Assembly (NCBI GenBank): GCA_028829895.1
Contig: CM054179.1
Location: 49,435,391 to 49,499,390 of the forward strand
Direction of reading: 5' to 3'
Length of the DNA: 64,000 nucleotides
Source: Sinotaia quadrata
Lineage: Eukaryota > Mollusca > Gastropoda > Architaenioglossa > Viviparidae
Shown here piece by piece: positions 42,601 to 50,335 of this stretch. Position 1 is the stretch's first letter. Each line of letters begins with the position of its first letter. The position numbers and the translations under genes were made by a program. The notes under the pieces are model-generated. The model searched no databases. It was not told the DNA's origin and was given only the letters and a program-made list of their open reading frames with translations.

Positions 42601-45600
42601 TATCCAAGCCAGTAGAGGAAATGGTTGTAATGAATAATAAAGCACAAGCTTTGATGCCAACAAAATGACTAAAATTGCATAATAATCAAAATATACTACC
42701 TCATTGCTATGTGCTAAGATGACTGGTTTGATATAATTCAATACTGAATAATGACGGTATCGAATGGTTCCAAAAATCAGAAAAGCATTGTTTTATAATT
42801 TAAACTAATAATGAATATTTATTACATACAAAATTAAAAAAGGATAAACAAATATTCCCAAATAGCAAATGGTTTTTGTCTGCAAATGCTGTCAAGTCAG
42901 TAAATGATAAAGTCTAAAGATAAGTAAGGTCACACTGCATTTGTAAAGTGTCACTATTGTTTTTCTGTTCATGCTGTTGATAATCTAATTGTGACAGAGT
43001 AAGTATTGCTTTCTTAAAACTCTTATCAATCCATTTTATAATAAACCCTATAACCAAATAAAAAAACCAGTCAAATAAATCTCACATTTAAAATATCTGT
43101 ACCTATTAAAAAGTTAATAGAAATCAGCTATTCTGACCATTTTTGATAGCTCAAAAATGCTCAAATCAATTGAGATTGAAGACATTCTAAATATAGAGCT
43201 CTGACCCCATGATGTCATATAAGCAGCATAAAGTGAGCGAATTCTTGCTTTTATTGTTTATCTATCATTTCTTTAGAGTGGTTTTCATCTTTCAGTACAT
43301 ATCTATATTTTTTTTTTATAATTTGCCAATGATGTTTGTAGAAAATTCAAGACCGAAAGATGGCAGTGTTCCCATCAATAAATAAATAACTTCTTTGAAG
43401 TGAAGCTCAAAGCTGCCTAGTTTCTGAAGTCTTTGAAATTTACAACATCATTTTTAAAAAACTAAGCAGCAACAAAATATCTCAATTATATTTATAATGA
43501 CTGCTGTGGGGTGAAAGTGATCAAGAAGCTATATCTAGATGTGCATGCAGAGATTGTGTTCAGTAATTGTCGGTCTATATGTCATGGGTGTTGGGTGTAG
43601 TGTTAAATGGGGATAGGACTGACCAGATCACAGTGAGCCAACTTCAACAAGAAATCGCAAGAATCGTGGCAACTCATGACCATGAGAATCGATCAGTAAA
43701 ACTAATGGCAATTGAAGCCCTATGAGTATGCATGCACATGTTACTCTGTTATTTAGGGGGCTCAAGGGTTATATAAACAAGACATTTAGAATCTAAAATT
43801 CATGGCATGTGCCCATGTTTTCTCTTTCTTAACCTCATGTCAATAAGTTAACCAATACCCAACAACTAGCATAAACCTAAATAGGGACTTTTTATGTTGG
43901 CTAAAATTTAAAAACAGACAACATTAAAAGATTGAAACTCTGAATGATGATATGTTATGCTAATCAAAGTCATTGTACTTCAAGAACTGTCACTACCTTA
44001 ATATTCTACCTTTCCAACCTTTTGCTCCTGATTTGCAGACTGCAAGTGTTGTCGTAGGCTATTGCTAAGGGCATGAACTTGACTACTCAAGTTCTGGAAA
44101 CTGTCTCCTCGATTAAATAGCTCTGACTGTAACTGCTGAACAGATGCTGACAAAGCATCCAACTGAGTGGTCACAAATGGAAGAAAAAGAAAAAGTAAAC
44201 AAATATATATGTATATAAGATATATAACAAACACTTAAACTAAAATAATCTAGATTTTATCTTTTTCTTATACTCAAAATATTAATGTAGAGCAATCCAG
44301 TAATGGTATAATTAATACAAAGTGACAATATATGACTATTAACTAATCAGTATTAAAAAAATTTAAATATTATGATTATGACATTTACTGATTTAGGATT
44401 ATCTAAAACTTTATAATAAATGAAAATTGAAAAAATATGGATAACAGTTACAATATATTTGAAATTAACAAATGACAGAAAAGTGACAGTTTAAGCTATA
44501 AAATAATAATGCAGCAATATACAGATCTAAAAATTTAATAAGCCAGTTTATATTATATATCAATAAAAAATTATTTAAGTACAAATCATTGCATTTGATA
44601 TAAAATGATAAGCATCACTGGGAAAAAATGAATCATATTATGAGTATGATAATTGATACACATATATATTTTTAGAATTTTTATATAACAATATATAACA
44701 ATAGCAAATCAGATCCATCATTTTTAATTATGATAACTGATATTGTATTTTTTTGTAAATCTGCATTTTCTATTTGCTGTATTATGGTTAATTAATGTTT
44801 ATTTTGTTCATCATCACTATTTTAATTTTGTTAAAATTAGGTTTCCTGAGTCAAGGCCATCAGAAGAGTATGCACGGTGATTTAATGAGGTGTGACCAAG
44901 TCAAGAAGGATTAGCATGGGGATGGCATCATTATTTACTAAGATGGAGAGCAACCACAGACAGGCAAAAGATGTCGTTGTGGAAGATGAGAACATGTTGT
45001 TATGAAATTAATGTTGAAAGACAACTATATAAATGAACATGAATGATAGAAGTTTTTTGTCAATTTGGAATCTGTGACGCTAATGCCACCTAGTTAGTGA
45101 TTATGATTATTATAATTATTTAATCACCGATAACTAGTTACAAGAGTTGAGAAACTTAATTTACTAATTAATTTATAAAGCAACTTTAGGTAAGTTATTC
45201 ATAGCTTAATTAATGAGCACTGTCCTAAGTATATGTCCTATATGGCCTCTTGCAACAAGTTACAACTATATTAATAGTTTGTATTCTGCTTGCTTTTTAA
45301 GACTTTTAAAAGTATAAGATTTGTATTCTGTATCTATTTTTTATAGTATTTATTCGCCCAAGGGAAAAAATCATAGTATTATATCTTAACAGTAAAAGAG
45401 TGTATTCAAAATAATTATATCGTTTTAAAAAAAGCCAAACAAAACAAAACCAAAAGTTTTCTTTTAGCTCAAGTTTTAAATAAATCAAACCGCTCTGACA
45501 AACCTTCGACATTGAAGTACCAGTATCGGATGGTCGAAATGCTCCACTTCCATCTTCCTGTGCAGTTTTAAGGAATCGAATTAGTTCAAAAAGAAGCGTT

Positions 45601-45686
45601 CGAAGAGAATTGACATTGATAGAAATAACTCCAGGCTTATCTGATGCTCCAAGTGAAGCATCTACCAGATCTTCGAGATTAGCCAT
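3944..45686 (-). CDS. Gene A: large helical-repeat/coiled-coil protein, QRICH2/C16orf96-like N-terminus (3' end outside window)
   Basis: Sixteen exons join in phase: 45686-45504, 44162-44010, 42227-42147, 40663-40592, 38398-38362, 37984-37817, 36698-36506, 32184-31921, 26125-26011, 25497-25366, 19597-19367, 18558-18446, 16699-16495, 13056-12837, 9625-9528 and 4651-3944. They total 2973 nt (991 codons) with no stop. Layout: residues 1-61 N-terminal domain; 62-163 coiled coil and linker; about 230-650 leucine-rich helical repeats; 650-800 coiled coil; about 830-905 Lys/Asp/Glu repeats; then a Gln run. The start LEDLVDASLG...GVISINVNSLRTLL resembles the start of vertebrate QRICH2 and C16orf96, which belong to the DUF4795 family; QRICH2 works in the sperm flagellum. 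The DUF4795 domain itself would lie left of the window. The gene structure is well supported; the family is a judgement from remembered sequences. Extra phase-0 exons could have been missed. Confidence 0.8.
5650..5960. repeat. About 46-48 bp minisatellite, about 6 diverging copies
   Basis: The unit contains GAGAAAGAGCCCTTAGCTAA and ATGGGTTTCTGGGAATATGG. Copies decay to the right. Confidence 0.85.
6900..7215. repeat. Degenerate about 50-bp repeat
   Basis: Repeated phrases such as CCCAGTGAATTT, AATCCAACTATGA and AAATTCACT recur about five times with irregular spacing. Confidence 0.65.
7564..7770. repeat. 68-bp tandem repeat, 3 copies
   Basis: AAGTACTAGACAATCATGTG recurs at 7564, 7632 and 7700, nearly identical. 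Confidence 0.92.
7850..8140. repeat. About 33-bp minisatellite, about 9 copies
   Basis: The unit contains CCATCTATCTTATATAATAT and GTTAAGTGTA(C/A)A. Confidence 0.9.
8340..9440. repeat. About 40-44 bp minisatellite, about 25 copies over 1.1 kb
   Basis: The unit contains CTCATAATGTTTTATAGA, GATATCAATGCTAAATTA and ACAA. Subtypes (for example TTTTCAATTA) occur in neighbouring runs, so blocks were amplified after diverging. Confidence 0.93.
9528..9625 (-). CDS. Gene A exon 15
   Basis: 98 nt, phase 1 to 0, acceptor TTCATCAG and donor GAG|GTAGAT. It encodes KESLDEIRRKITETMQPIA and more polar helix. It supplies exactly the phase change needed between exons 14 and 16. Confidence 0.78.
9870..10200. 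repeat. About 43-46 bp minisatellite, about 7 copies
   Basis: The unit contains GGAACTTGTAAAAGGTAATA and GAATATCACTATA. Confidence 0.9.
10250..10630. repeat. About 110-bp degenerate repeat, 3 copies
   Basis: Each copy has a TCATTTATCAGAT phrase, a GAACTGAAGCCT-type phrase and an ACAGGTGATGCATGCAG-type phrase. Confidence 0.65.
10850..11665. repeat. About 235-bp duplication followed by a 63-bp minisatellite
   Basis: ACATTAACTCTAAATGGTG recurs about 235 bp apart (near 11090 and 11325). From 11410 a 63-bp unit (GATAAATGACATGGTAATGG plus ATTTTATTATACACT) repeats four times, the last copy diverged. Confidence 0.88.
12837..13056 (-). CDS. Gene A exon 14, coiled coil
   Basis: 220 nt, phase 0 to 1, acceptor TTATTGGCAG and donor GAAG|GTAAAA. 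After a Cys-containing start (ITCLAKSCHLNCPSH) it becomes a long polar helix with QDLENEMRRLSNLHASQ, predicting a coiled coil. Confidence 0.83.
13261..13435. mobile_element. hAT-type MITE
   Basis: It begins CAGGGATCACCAAC and ends GTTGGTGACTCCTG, a 14-bp inverted repeat with one mismatch. Flanks TAGTAAAA/GTGTAAAA agree at 6 of 8 positions, as expected for an aged 8-bp hAT target duplication. The following CGGTGCCCGTGGGCACCATG is typical of a widespread hAT MITE group. It lies in intron 13 of gene A. Confidence 0.75.
13436..16494. other. Rest of intron 13 of gene A
   Basis: AT-rich. A plus-strand open frame at 14464-14865 has no splice or homology support. (CA)n lies at 16249-16321. Nothing else seen. 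Confidence 0.5.
16249..16321. repeat. (CA)n microsatellite
   Basis: About 36 CA units in intron 13 of gene A. Confidence 0.97.
16495..16699 (-). CDS. Gene A exon 13, last helical repeats
   Basis: 205 nt, phase 2 to 0, acceptor TCTTTTGCAG and donor GAA|GTATGT. It encodes SSFVFVNVLKQIS, RDAFLRMLKFLDK and FIIDLLEALKNTG, each following the same Leu/Phe spacing as exons 7-12. Confidence 0.85.
16900..17640 (+). mobile_element. Diverged solo LTR related to the two LTR elements
   Basis: It follows the same order of phrases as the 0.95 kb LTRs: a GTTAGA...GAGTA stretch, TTTTAGGGAGTTGATATTTA, TATATTTTTGTATG, then an AATAAA signal with GTAAAACTCGAAGTTGTGTG (compare GTAAAACACGTGTTGCGTG) and a GGGTGACCCATA end. 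No internal region follows, so it looks like a solo LTR. Exact ends are uncertain. Confidence 0.5.
18446..18558 (-). CDS. Gene A exon 12, helical repeat
   Basis: 113 nt, phase 0 to 2, acceptor TTTACAACAG and donor TTAAG|GTAATA. It encodes HITIESLKEFFSIMRSS and NADALKILADTL. The acceptor sits just next to a (CA)n(TA)n(GT)n microsatellite in the upstream intron. Confidence 0.82.
18571..18655. repeat. (CA)n(TA)n(GT)n self-complementary microsatellite
   Basis: A CA run, a TA run and a GT run in this order can pair with each other. It lies directly upstream of the acceptor of gene A exon 12. Confidence 0.93.
18825..19080 (-). other. Coding-like open frame in intron 11 of gene A, possible cassette or terminal exon
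   Basis: About 85 codons are open and polar (SPKENNRQASGNEQSKENVS, then SQRRRRLTPTRNNEN), ending ...RYTTG stop. Exons 11 and 12 already join in phase, so it is not needed. It could be an alternative terminal exon or a cassette, but no acceptor with a good pyrimidine tract in the right phase was seen. Confidence 0.3.
19367..19597 (-). CDS. Gene A exon 11, helical repeats
   Basis: 77 codons (QSDTDLQSVISSLLQNF ... QQLIEM). The acceptor is CCTAGAG; using the second AG gives phase 0 and matches exon 10, while the first AG would shift the frame. The donor ATG|GTCAGA is weak but gives the phase 0 that exon 12 needs. The frame stays open about 13 codons past this donor, so an alternative end is possible. 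Confidence 0.75.
19917..20868 (+). repeat. 5' LTR of element 1
   Basis: About 952 bp, TG...CA ends. It contains an AATAAA signal near 20666 followed by a GT-rich stretch (GTAAAACACGTGTTGCGTG), a likely R/U5 border. Confidence 0.88.
20873..20890 (+). other. Primer binding site, tRNA-Ser-like
   Basis: TGGCGCTGCGAGCAGGAT starts 4 nt after the LTR. Its complement, ATCCTGCTCGCAGCGCCA, closely matches the 3' end of animal tRNA-Ser(CGA/TGA), which ends ...TCCTGCTCACAGCG plus CCA from memory. Confidence 0.65.
20960..21290 (+). repeat. 108-bp GC-rich tandem repeat in element 1
   Basis: GCAGAGAGGGACGGC recurs at 20966, 21073 and 21181. Two intervals of 107/108 bp give a 36-codon unit (MAERDGRGSRHG..., TTIHRGMTDANF). 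The block is far more GC-rich than its surroundings and leaves both strands open, so ORFs here are probably by-products. Confidence 0.85.
22056..22289 (-). CDS. Antisense 77-codon ORF, copy 1
   Basis: It begins MYNTHKINTASQLSTHQ, contains GASSCSFKTYIANLKGLDAS and ends with a Lys run, EPKK and a stop. The same ORF is intact in two other copies. Not recognised; it may only reflect recent duplication. Confidence 0.25.
   Translation of the reverse strand: MYNTHKINTASQLSTHQNFPGASSCSFKTYIANLKGLDASADKQGAFKLLPSCAPTLRAIFKQNCSISAVKKKEPKK
22757..22993 (-). CDS. Antisense 78-codon ORF, copy 2
   Basis: Same ORF as at 22056-22289 with two Phe-to-Ile changes and one more Lys in the C-terminal run. The frame is kept despite a homopolymer difference. 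Confidence 0.25.
   Translation of the reverse strand: MYNTHKINTASQLSTHQNIPGASSCSIKTYIANLKGLDASADKQGAFKLLPSCAPTLRAIFKQNCSISAVKKKKEPKK
23276..23292 (+). other. Polypurine tract before the 3' LTR of element 1
   Basis: AGTAGGGGGGAATAA lies immediately before TGTAGCCC, where plus-strand synthesis would be primed. Element 2 has the same sequence. Confidence 0.8.
23293..24230 (+). repeat. 3' LTR of element 1
   Basis: About 938 bp. It differs from the 5' LTR by many substitutions and small gaps, for example near its start (GGTGTGTGTCATCG against GATATTTGTGTCATCATCG). Confidence 0.88.
24512..24740. repeat. About 115-bp tandem duplication
   Basis: ACTAAATTAAAAAATCATAT and GCAGTCTCTTGCATGA recur in two nearly identical halves. 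From 24741 to 25365 (intron 10) I see only weak AT-rich repeats. Confidence 0.88.
25366..25497 (-). CDS. Gene A exon 10, helical repeat
   Basis: 44 codons, phase 0 to 0, acceptor TTTCCCCAG and donor ATG|GTAGGT. It encodes ELLSVVEATPPKYFIELMD and a helix with TELMQSLPVAV. A second possible donor (CCA|GTAATG) lies 6 nt earlier and keeps the same phase. Confidence 0.82.
25798..25965. repeat. 41-bp minisatellite, 4 copies
   Basis: The unit contains AGATAGCATTACAGTGGAAT and ACAGCAGTGAA, in the short intron between gene A exons 9 and 10. Confidence 0.92.
26011..26125 (-). CDS. Gene A exon 9, helical repeat
   Basis: 115 nt, phase 2 to 0, acceptor ATCTTCTAG and donor GAG|GTGAGA. It encodes FKNIGDVLAAVRRLEHF and a second helix ending ASILE. 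The phase matches both neighbours. Confidence 0.82.
26126..27284. other. Part of intron 8 of gene A, left of element 2
   Basis: AT-rich with no coding sequence I can support. The open frames here have no splice context. Confidence 0.5.
27285..28262 (+). repeat. 5' LTR of element 2
   Basis: About 978 bp, TG...CA. It has an insert (CTGCTAACAGCTATATAGTA region) not present in element 1 LTRs, shared with its own 3' LTR. Confidence 0.9.
29469..29699 (-). CDS. Antisense 76-codon ORF, copy 3
   Basis: Same ORF as in element 1, with one Lys fewer in the C-terminal run and otherwise as copy 1. Intact from ATG to stop. Confidence 0.25.
   Translation of the reverse strand: MYNTHKINTASQLSTHQNFPGASSCSFKTYIANLKGLDASADKQGAFKLLPSCAPTLRAIFKQNCSISAVKKEPKK
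30000..30969 (+). repeat. 3' LTR of element 2
   Basis: About 970 bp. It ends CCACAACA directly before the GGAA target duplication. It differs from the 5' LTR by an 8-bp loss in the GTCTGCTTGTCTGTCTTATC segment and a few bases. Confidence 0.9.
30974..31920. other. Part of intron 8 of gene A, right of element 2
   Basis: AT-rich. No coding or repeat structure I can support. Confidence 0.5.
31921..32184 (-). CDS. Gene A exon 8, helical repeats
   Basis: 264 nt, phase 2 to 2, acceptor TTCTTTCAG and donor AAA|GTAAGT. It encodes several helices (EILIDTLNHLLESI, CAELVALIKK, EALQEILDIIIGV), consistent with an alpha-solenoid. Confidence 0.87.
32284..32745. repeat. 48-bp minisatellite, about 9 copies
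   Basis: The unit contains AACAGTCTGAGTGATGATAT and TACCAGTGGAGTCTTGTTAT. It starts 100 bp upstream of the acceptor of gene A exon 8. A degenerate 65-70 bp repeat follows at about 33030-33420. Confidence 0.93.
33421..36505. other. Part of intron 7 of gene A, possible retroelement debris
   Basis: Coding-like fragments occur near 33880-34010 (GGRGHMNIKDATKGEG) and 35490-35700 (KEVKILWDFEIKTDH), both on the plus strand. They vaguely resemble degraded non-LTR retrotransposon ends. A minus-strand open stretch at 35910-36130 ends at a strong GTAAGA donor but is out of phase with exons 7 and 8. Confidence 0.3.
36506..36698 (-). CDS. Gene A exon 7, first helical repeats
   Basis: 193 nt, phase 1 to 2, acceptor ACACTTTAG and donor AACAG|GTAATA. 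It encodes paired amphipathic helices such as FREFLKGLPMLEHTSLESV and CIHELLLLIN, the first of the Leu/Phe-patterned repeats that continue to exon 13. Confidence 0.85.
36950..37430. repeat. Two adjoining degenerate repeats
   Basis: TTTCTCTATTGAGTA-type and ACTCCCATTTTTT-type phrases recur about every 60 bp to 37215. From 37258 a second repeat has CCAACAAACTTACCAAA and ATAACCACTGATTC phrases. Confidence 0.7.
37817..37984 (-). CDS. Gene A exon 6
   Basis: 168 nt, phase 1 to 1, acceptor TACTCACCAG and donor ATCA|GTAAGT. The first half is polar (SPSGREKKPKLSS); the second is helical (ESEDLLMKIGTSLHDLF) and leads into the helical-repeat region. Confidence 0.8.
38362..38398 (-). CDS. Gene A exon 5 (37 nt)
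   Basis: Very short exon, phase 0 to 1, acceptor TTTCTTTCAG and donor CTTG|GTGAGT. It encodes KMSATDSEHESL, an acidic linker. It supplies the phase-1 end that exon 6 needs. Confidence 0.65.
38399..40591. other. Intron 4 of gene A
   Basis: No coding sequence I can support. A 35-bp phrase is doubled at about 39906-39980. Confidence 0.5.
40592..40663 (-). CDS. Gene A exon 4
   Basis: 24 codons, phase 0 to 0, strong acceptor GTCTTTCAG and donor CCT|GTAAGC. It is polar and basic (IETLENSFMDIQSSKRKSS). Its small size makes the call depend on splice sites and phase. Confidence 0.65.
40741..41490. repeat. TATA/GAGA low-complexity run and degenerate repeat
   Basis: (TATATAGAGAGA)n lies at 40741-40803. 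ATTAACCTATTATACATAGA-type phrases recur at 41030-41490. Confidence 0.7.
42147..42227 (-). CDS. Gene A exon 3
   Basis: 27 codons, phase 0 to 0, acceptor AAATCAG and donor AGG|GTGAGA. It encodes SVRKPSCVVLPNDMG followed by a helical LLKQALDDVVQR. It is supported by clean splice sites and phase agreement with exons 2 and 4. Confidence 0.7.
44010..44162 (-). CDS. Gene A exon 2, coiled coil
   Basis: 51 codons, phase 0 to 0, acceptor CACTCAG and donor AAAG|GTAGAA. The heptad-like stretch LDALSASVQQLQSELF is followed by further Leu/Gln-rich helix, predicting a coiled coil. Confidence 0.8.
45074..45190 (+). repeat. Dispersed repeat, copy C (short)
   Basis: GTGACGCTAATGCCACCTAG, a (G/A)TTATGAT block and ACTAGTTACAAGAGTTGAGA match the left part of the copy at 60849. 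It lies in intron 1 of gene A. Confidence 0.6.
45504..45686 (-). CDS. Gene A exon 1 (start codon)
   Basis: The ATG at 45686 has a strong context (A at -3, G at +4). The open frame extends four codons further, to a TTG at 45698, but contains no other ATG. It encodes 61 residues beginning MANLEDLVDASLG and containing INVNSLRTLLFELIRFL, an amphipathic helical domain like the N-terminus of C16orf96/QRICH2. The donor is AAG|GTTTGT and the exon ends in phase 0. Confidence 0.8.
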
Positions 45687-45749
45687 CGTGGAGAACAACC
45701 ATGAATGTTAGAACCCGCAGTTTTCCCCATGATGCTTATTGGCTACTTT

Positions 45750-45763
45750 GTCTCTATGGTAAC
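45750..45763 (-). promoter_or_regulatory. X-box-like RFX site upstream of gene A
   Basis: The minus strand reads GTTACCATAGAGAC, which fits the nematode X-box pattern RYYNYY-N2-RRNRAC and matches 10 of 14 positions of the ideal palindrome GTTGCCATGGCAAC. It ends 64 bp upstream of the ATG, within the usual range for RFX sites in ciliary genes. An inverted CCAAT box (ATTGG, about 45738-45742) lies beside it. The sequence match is seen; function is inferred. Confidence 0.5.
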
Positions 45764-47195
45764 GAAACAATTAGTGGCCTTATGCCGGATCGGCTGCAGT
45801 TAGAACAACTTTGGGGATTCCGCCTGTATATCAGAAATCGGGGCCAATTTTGTTTCTTATTTTTTAAAAATTTATTTGTGATGAGTAATGCATAAATCTC
45901 GAAGTTACTGGCAGTTACTGCCCGTTACCATTTACTGAAGGGTATGCCTAAGTCTCGAAGTTACTGCTTTTGTTACTCGCAGATCTAATCTCCGCGACAT
46001 CTAGAACTGGGGGTAGTGTTCTTGGGTCACCTGACGCTTGTTGAGACAGAGCGAGACAGAGTTTGACTTTTGCTGAATTATGGCTTCAGTATATTGATCT
46101 ATCCATAGTATGAACAACCTTATTTTGAGAGCAAGGCAATGACCAACTACACTAGATCACAGCTGTTGGCTGTTAGCCATATAATTGTTCAAAACATTTC
46201 TTCACGCCCATGAAATAAGCACATTTACAAATAGAATTGCCTTTGCTCTGAACTAACGAATAAAGCGTTTTATTATGTTTACAGTCAGCTTCAATTGCTT
46301 ACTCATTGTTTTGAAGAAAACGGTATTAAATATTATTAACATTGACAAATAAAATATCTCTAAAAGCAATTATTTGTATATTTATTTGCGAAAAGAACAT
46401 TTATTTGGCTATCAGTTACAAATGGATCGGTTGCAGGTGCTAATAAATGGCCTTCTCTGCCTTGAACGCTGTAGGTATCTGAGTAACAATGTAGATGACA
46501 ATTTATCTGAATAGTGGTGTAGGTAATTTATCGATAGCATGATGAAGTAAAATTGCCTACCCTTGTCCGCCAAGAGTCGCAATAGCAACAATACCATTCC
46601 AGACTTAAAGAGATGTCGCAAATATATGTATCAGGCGATAGGACAAATAATTATGAAACTTCTGAGAGAGTATGGTAATAAAATAAAAGAACAAAGTACA
46701 CAATTATATAACGAACATATGCTCGTTTCGTGACTACAGTGAGTTTGTCTTTTATTAAAGTTATTTTTTAATTAATTTCGTAAAGGTCTAATTCATTTAT
46801 GTTAGTTTTTTCTTAAAATAATGACTGCATACCACTATACCAGTAGAAGGACATTTCAGTGTAGAAGAAATAATAATAAAATAAAAAATGTAAACATTAG
46901 AGTTCCATTTTAAGTGCTATGCACTTTTAATGTGTCATTTATTACAGTTTCAGTCTGTTGAGCACTATAATGACAATACAGGCTTGCATACTCTTATCAT
47001 CATTCAAACATAACACTGTGATGGATAGCATTATCTGTCACATACTAACAAGCACAGGATAATCCACTCGAGTCATCAAAATAGTGGTCTGCTGACCACG
47101 TTTATTTCTTCAAGATCTTTTGTGAAGGAGGAAGGAAGAGAGGGCAGCCATAAAAGGCCACTGACAAAGTACTCTTCATTTCCATTCCACATATG

Positions 47196-48109
47196 TGCAC
47201 AAAGACACACACCAAACACAAAGACACACCAAACATACTGACACACACCAAACACAAAGACACACACCAAACACACTGACACACACCAAACACACTGACA
47301 CACACCAAACACACATACACACATCAAACATACAGTTTGCTTTGAGCATGTAAAACTGCTGCATATTAGTATTATCATAATAAATCATTAAATTTTTTCT
47401 TACGCATTTGTTTAATGCACACGACAAATGCTGGAACACAGCTGATTCCTGTTGTTGCAGGACCACTGTGTGTGACCAGGAGACTTTACCGCAGAAGGTG
47501 ATATACTTCCTAAGGTCAAGTTGAAGGACGTACAATAACTTTACATGCCCAAATAGATTTCACTTTATGATCATACACATTTCATTGTACATATATTTAT
47601 ATAAAGCACAGCCTTTCAAGTCTTTTGTTAACAATTATTGACCAGTAGCAGTGATCTATTTCTGGGATGGCTTGTCTTCATTCCCTGTTGGCTTGCATTT
47701 TAACCCCAAAACTATAAACAGTCTCATTAACAGTAAAACAAAATGAGACACCCTTTGAATTCAACACATTTAAAGCCATTTCTTTCTCTAGTGATTTAAT
47801 TCTTAAAGCCAATCAGAAGCAGGATTCCTTTCACAGTAAAACAAAACATGATACTCTATTTGATAAATGCCGCATGAATGCATTTTTCTCACTACTGATC
47901 TCATTCTTAAGACCAAGCTAAAACATCTAGGGCTGCATCATTAAAAGACATTTCTTTCTCAATGGATTTCATTCTTAAAACAAAGCCAAGGTATACAAAG
48001 TCATTCCATTTGAAGAATTTCTTTCTATACCTATTTCATTCTTAAGACATCCCATTTAGGACTGTCTGCCAATCTCATTCTTAAGACATTTGAGGACATC
48101 CCATTTAAG

Positions 48110-48205
<96 letters not shown>

Positions 48206-48385
48206 AATCTCATTCTTAAGACCAAACCAAAACATTAGAGGTCACAGCATAAGAAGTCATTTCTACCTCTACAGTTATTCTTCAGAACAAACCGAGACAT
48301 TTGGGATCACACTATAAGAAGTTATTTTTCACAGCAAACGAAGACATTTAGGGTCACAGAATAAGGAGTAATTTCTTTCTCAGGA
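47196..48385. repeat. CACACCAAA repeats and a degenerate 60-bp repeat with (CT)n
   Basis: ACACACCAAACACACTGAC recurs at 47196-47330. From about 47740, phrases TCATTCTTAAGAC and CATTTCTTTCTC recur, interrupted by a pure (CT)n at about 48113-48201. Confidence 0.8.
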
Positions 48386-50335
48386 TCAAAGGTTTACAGT
48401 CAGGGTCACACCCACCCTGAATGCATAGTATTTAAAGATTTCTCGCTATCAAATAATGGTATCATGTACCCACTCTTTCACCATACGCTACATCCAAACC
48501 CATCCCCATGTTGATCCACACCTCTGGGCTGGAGGGTGGTCCAATTAGTATTCTATTTCAAACAGACCATTGTTTAACAGCACACGATGAATGTTTGAAC
48601 TCCCATTAACGGGGAGACCATCACGACTGACCACAGAGGCAAAACGCACACGGCTCTCCTAGCATCAAAAGGTTACATGTGCTTCATATAAGCTATCATC
48701 CTTGATTGTCGGTAATTAATGAAGCAGACAACCATCTGTTTGTCTATTTATATTGCCGAAGGTATGTGGATTTGTTTATACATCTAAATATTATATTATG
48801 TTTTATACTTAACGCTAATCGTATTATCTTACCATTTATACGCCCTGCTTATGACGTTAGATTATATGATACTATGTGTAGAAGACCGGCACCTCATGTT
48901 CGATGCTGAATCTTCGACGACCGCTGAGCCACCAAGGCAACACCTGAACGAAGTGGACCATGAGCTAGAAGTACAGACCCACGATTGCTACCCACTCTAA
49001 AGACCCACTAGGACCCTAGACAACAACATCGGGTGGAATACTAAGTGAGCCGTACGATCAACACCTTCCATATGCTTCATCAGCAATATCTTGTATTAAA
49101 AGAATCACAGAGCTCAATTAAGAACTCTCTATCCCAATTATCTTTTCATACTCTTCATTATATATGTAACCGACAGTTCTATTTTTATTTTCCCCTTTAA
49201 AAATATATATATATATACTTGTTGATACTTAGATCATTGACGTTGACGTGGTCTAGTTACATACTCTACGTTGTTAGTATTTAATATATTCCTGGTTGTA
49301 TGTATCGGTGTGTGTGTGTGTGTGTGTGTGTGTGTTCTGAGCTTTTATGTCATTCTTCAGTTCTGTCTTATCTATCTTCCTTCTTTCCAACACGTGCGAC
49401 CAACCAGAAGGTGCGTTTGGAGGCTAACCTATGGTTACGGAAGGGCCAGGGAGGAGGAGAATTAACTTCTTGCCCCCCCCCCCCCCAACAACAACAACTG
49501 GTCACACTCTCTCTCTCATCAAAGCAGCACTGAATTAAGTCATGGCGACCAAAAATAGAACTGTAAAATTCACGTGATAACGTCAATCATTTCGCCAGTA
49601 AAACACCTATTTTTCTGACACAAGTTTTGTTCGACTTATCAACATGACTAAGGAGAGAGAGCATTTGGACACGTCCAATATGCGAACAAGCGATTCCTGG
49701 AGTAAGTCTTCTGGCTGCTTGCCGCGCGCAAAGTGGATTGTGGAAGAAATCTTTGCACAGAAAGAAATCAAGCAGATACTAGAAATACACCAGTGATAAC
49801 AGTTTTAACTGCCTATATGTGTACCCGAGCATTGTTCGATTGTTGATTGGATTGTTGTGCAGTTTTGATTCGACGCCCAGGTGCTTAAGGGACGTTGACG
49901 TAATCAGGCCCTAAAAATAGAGTAAAAGAAAATTAGCGTGTGGCAATGACATGGACCACTCCGTTTAGTTTATTATTTATCGCCGTTTGCTATTTTATCA
50001 CATCTTGCTGATTACTCCAATTGTATTTTAAACTAGAAAAAACACTTTTAAAAAATCAGTATTGAAAGCGTCTGATCCTAGTCTATCACAATTCGGACAT
50101 TTATAAATTACATTCCAAAACAATGTATTTTGGGTTTGAGATCGAATAAGTTTCAAATATGTCATTGCTCTTAGCCACTTACAAAGCTAAAAGTTCAAAT
50201 ATGAGAACCGTTTACATGTCGTAATTAGTGTGTTTGTAAATGAAAGAGATACAAAGAATCAGTCAGACAAACAGTACATAACGACAGAAATTACTAAATG
50301 GGTCGCGCTGTATTTCGTCCACTATTTGCTGACGT

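Larger units (their letters stand above)
42228..45503. other. Introns 1 and 2 of gene A
   Basis: AT-rich; apart from exon 2 and a dispersed repeat copy near 45074 I see nothing coding. Confidence 0.5.
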
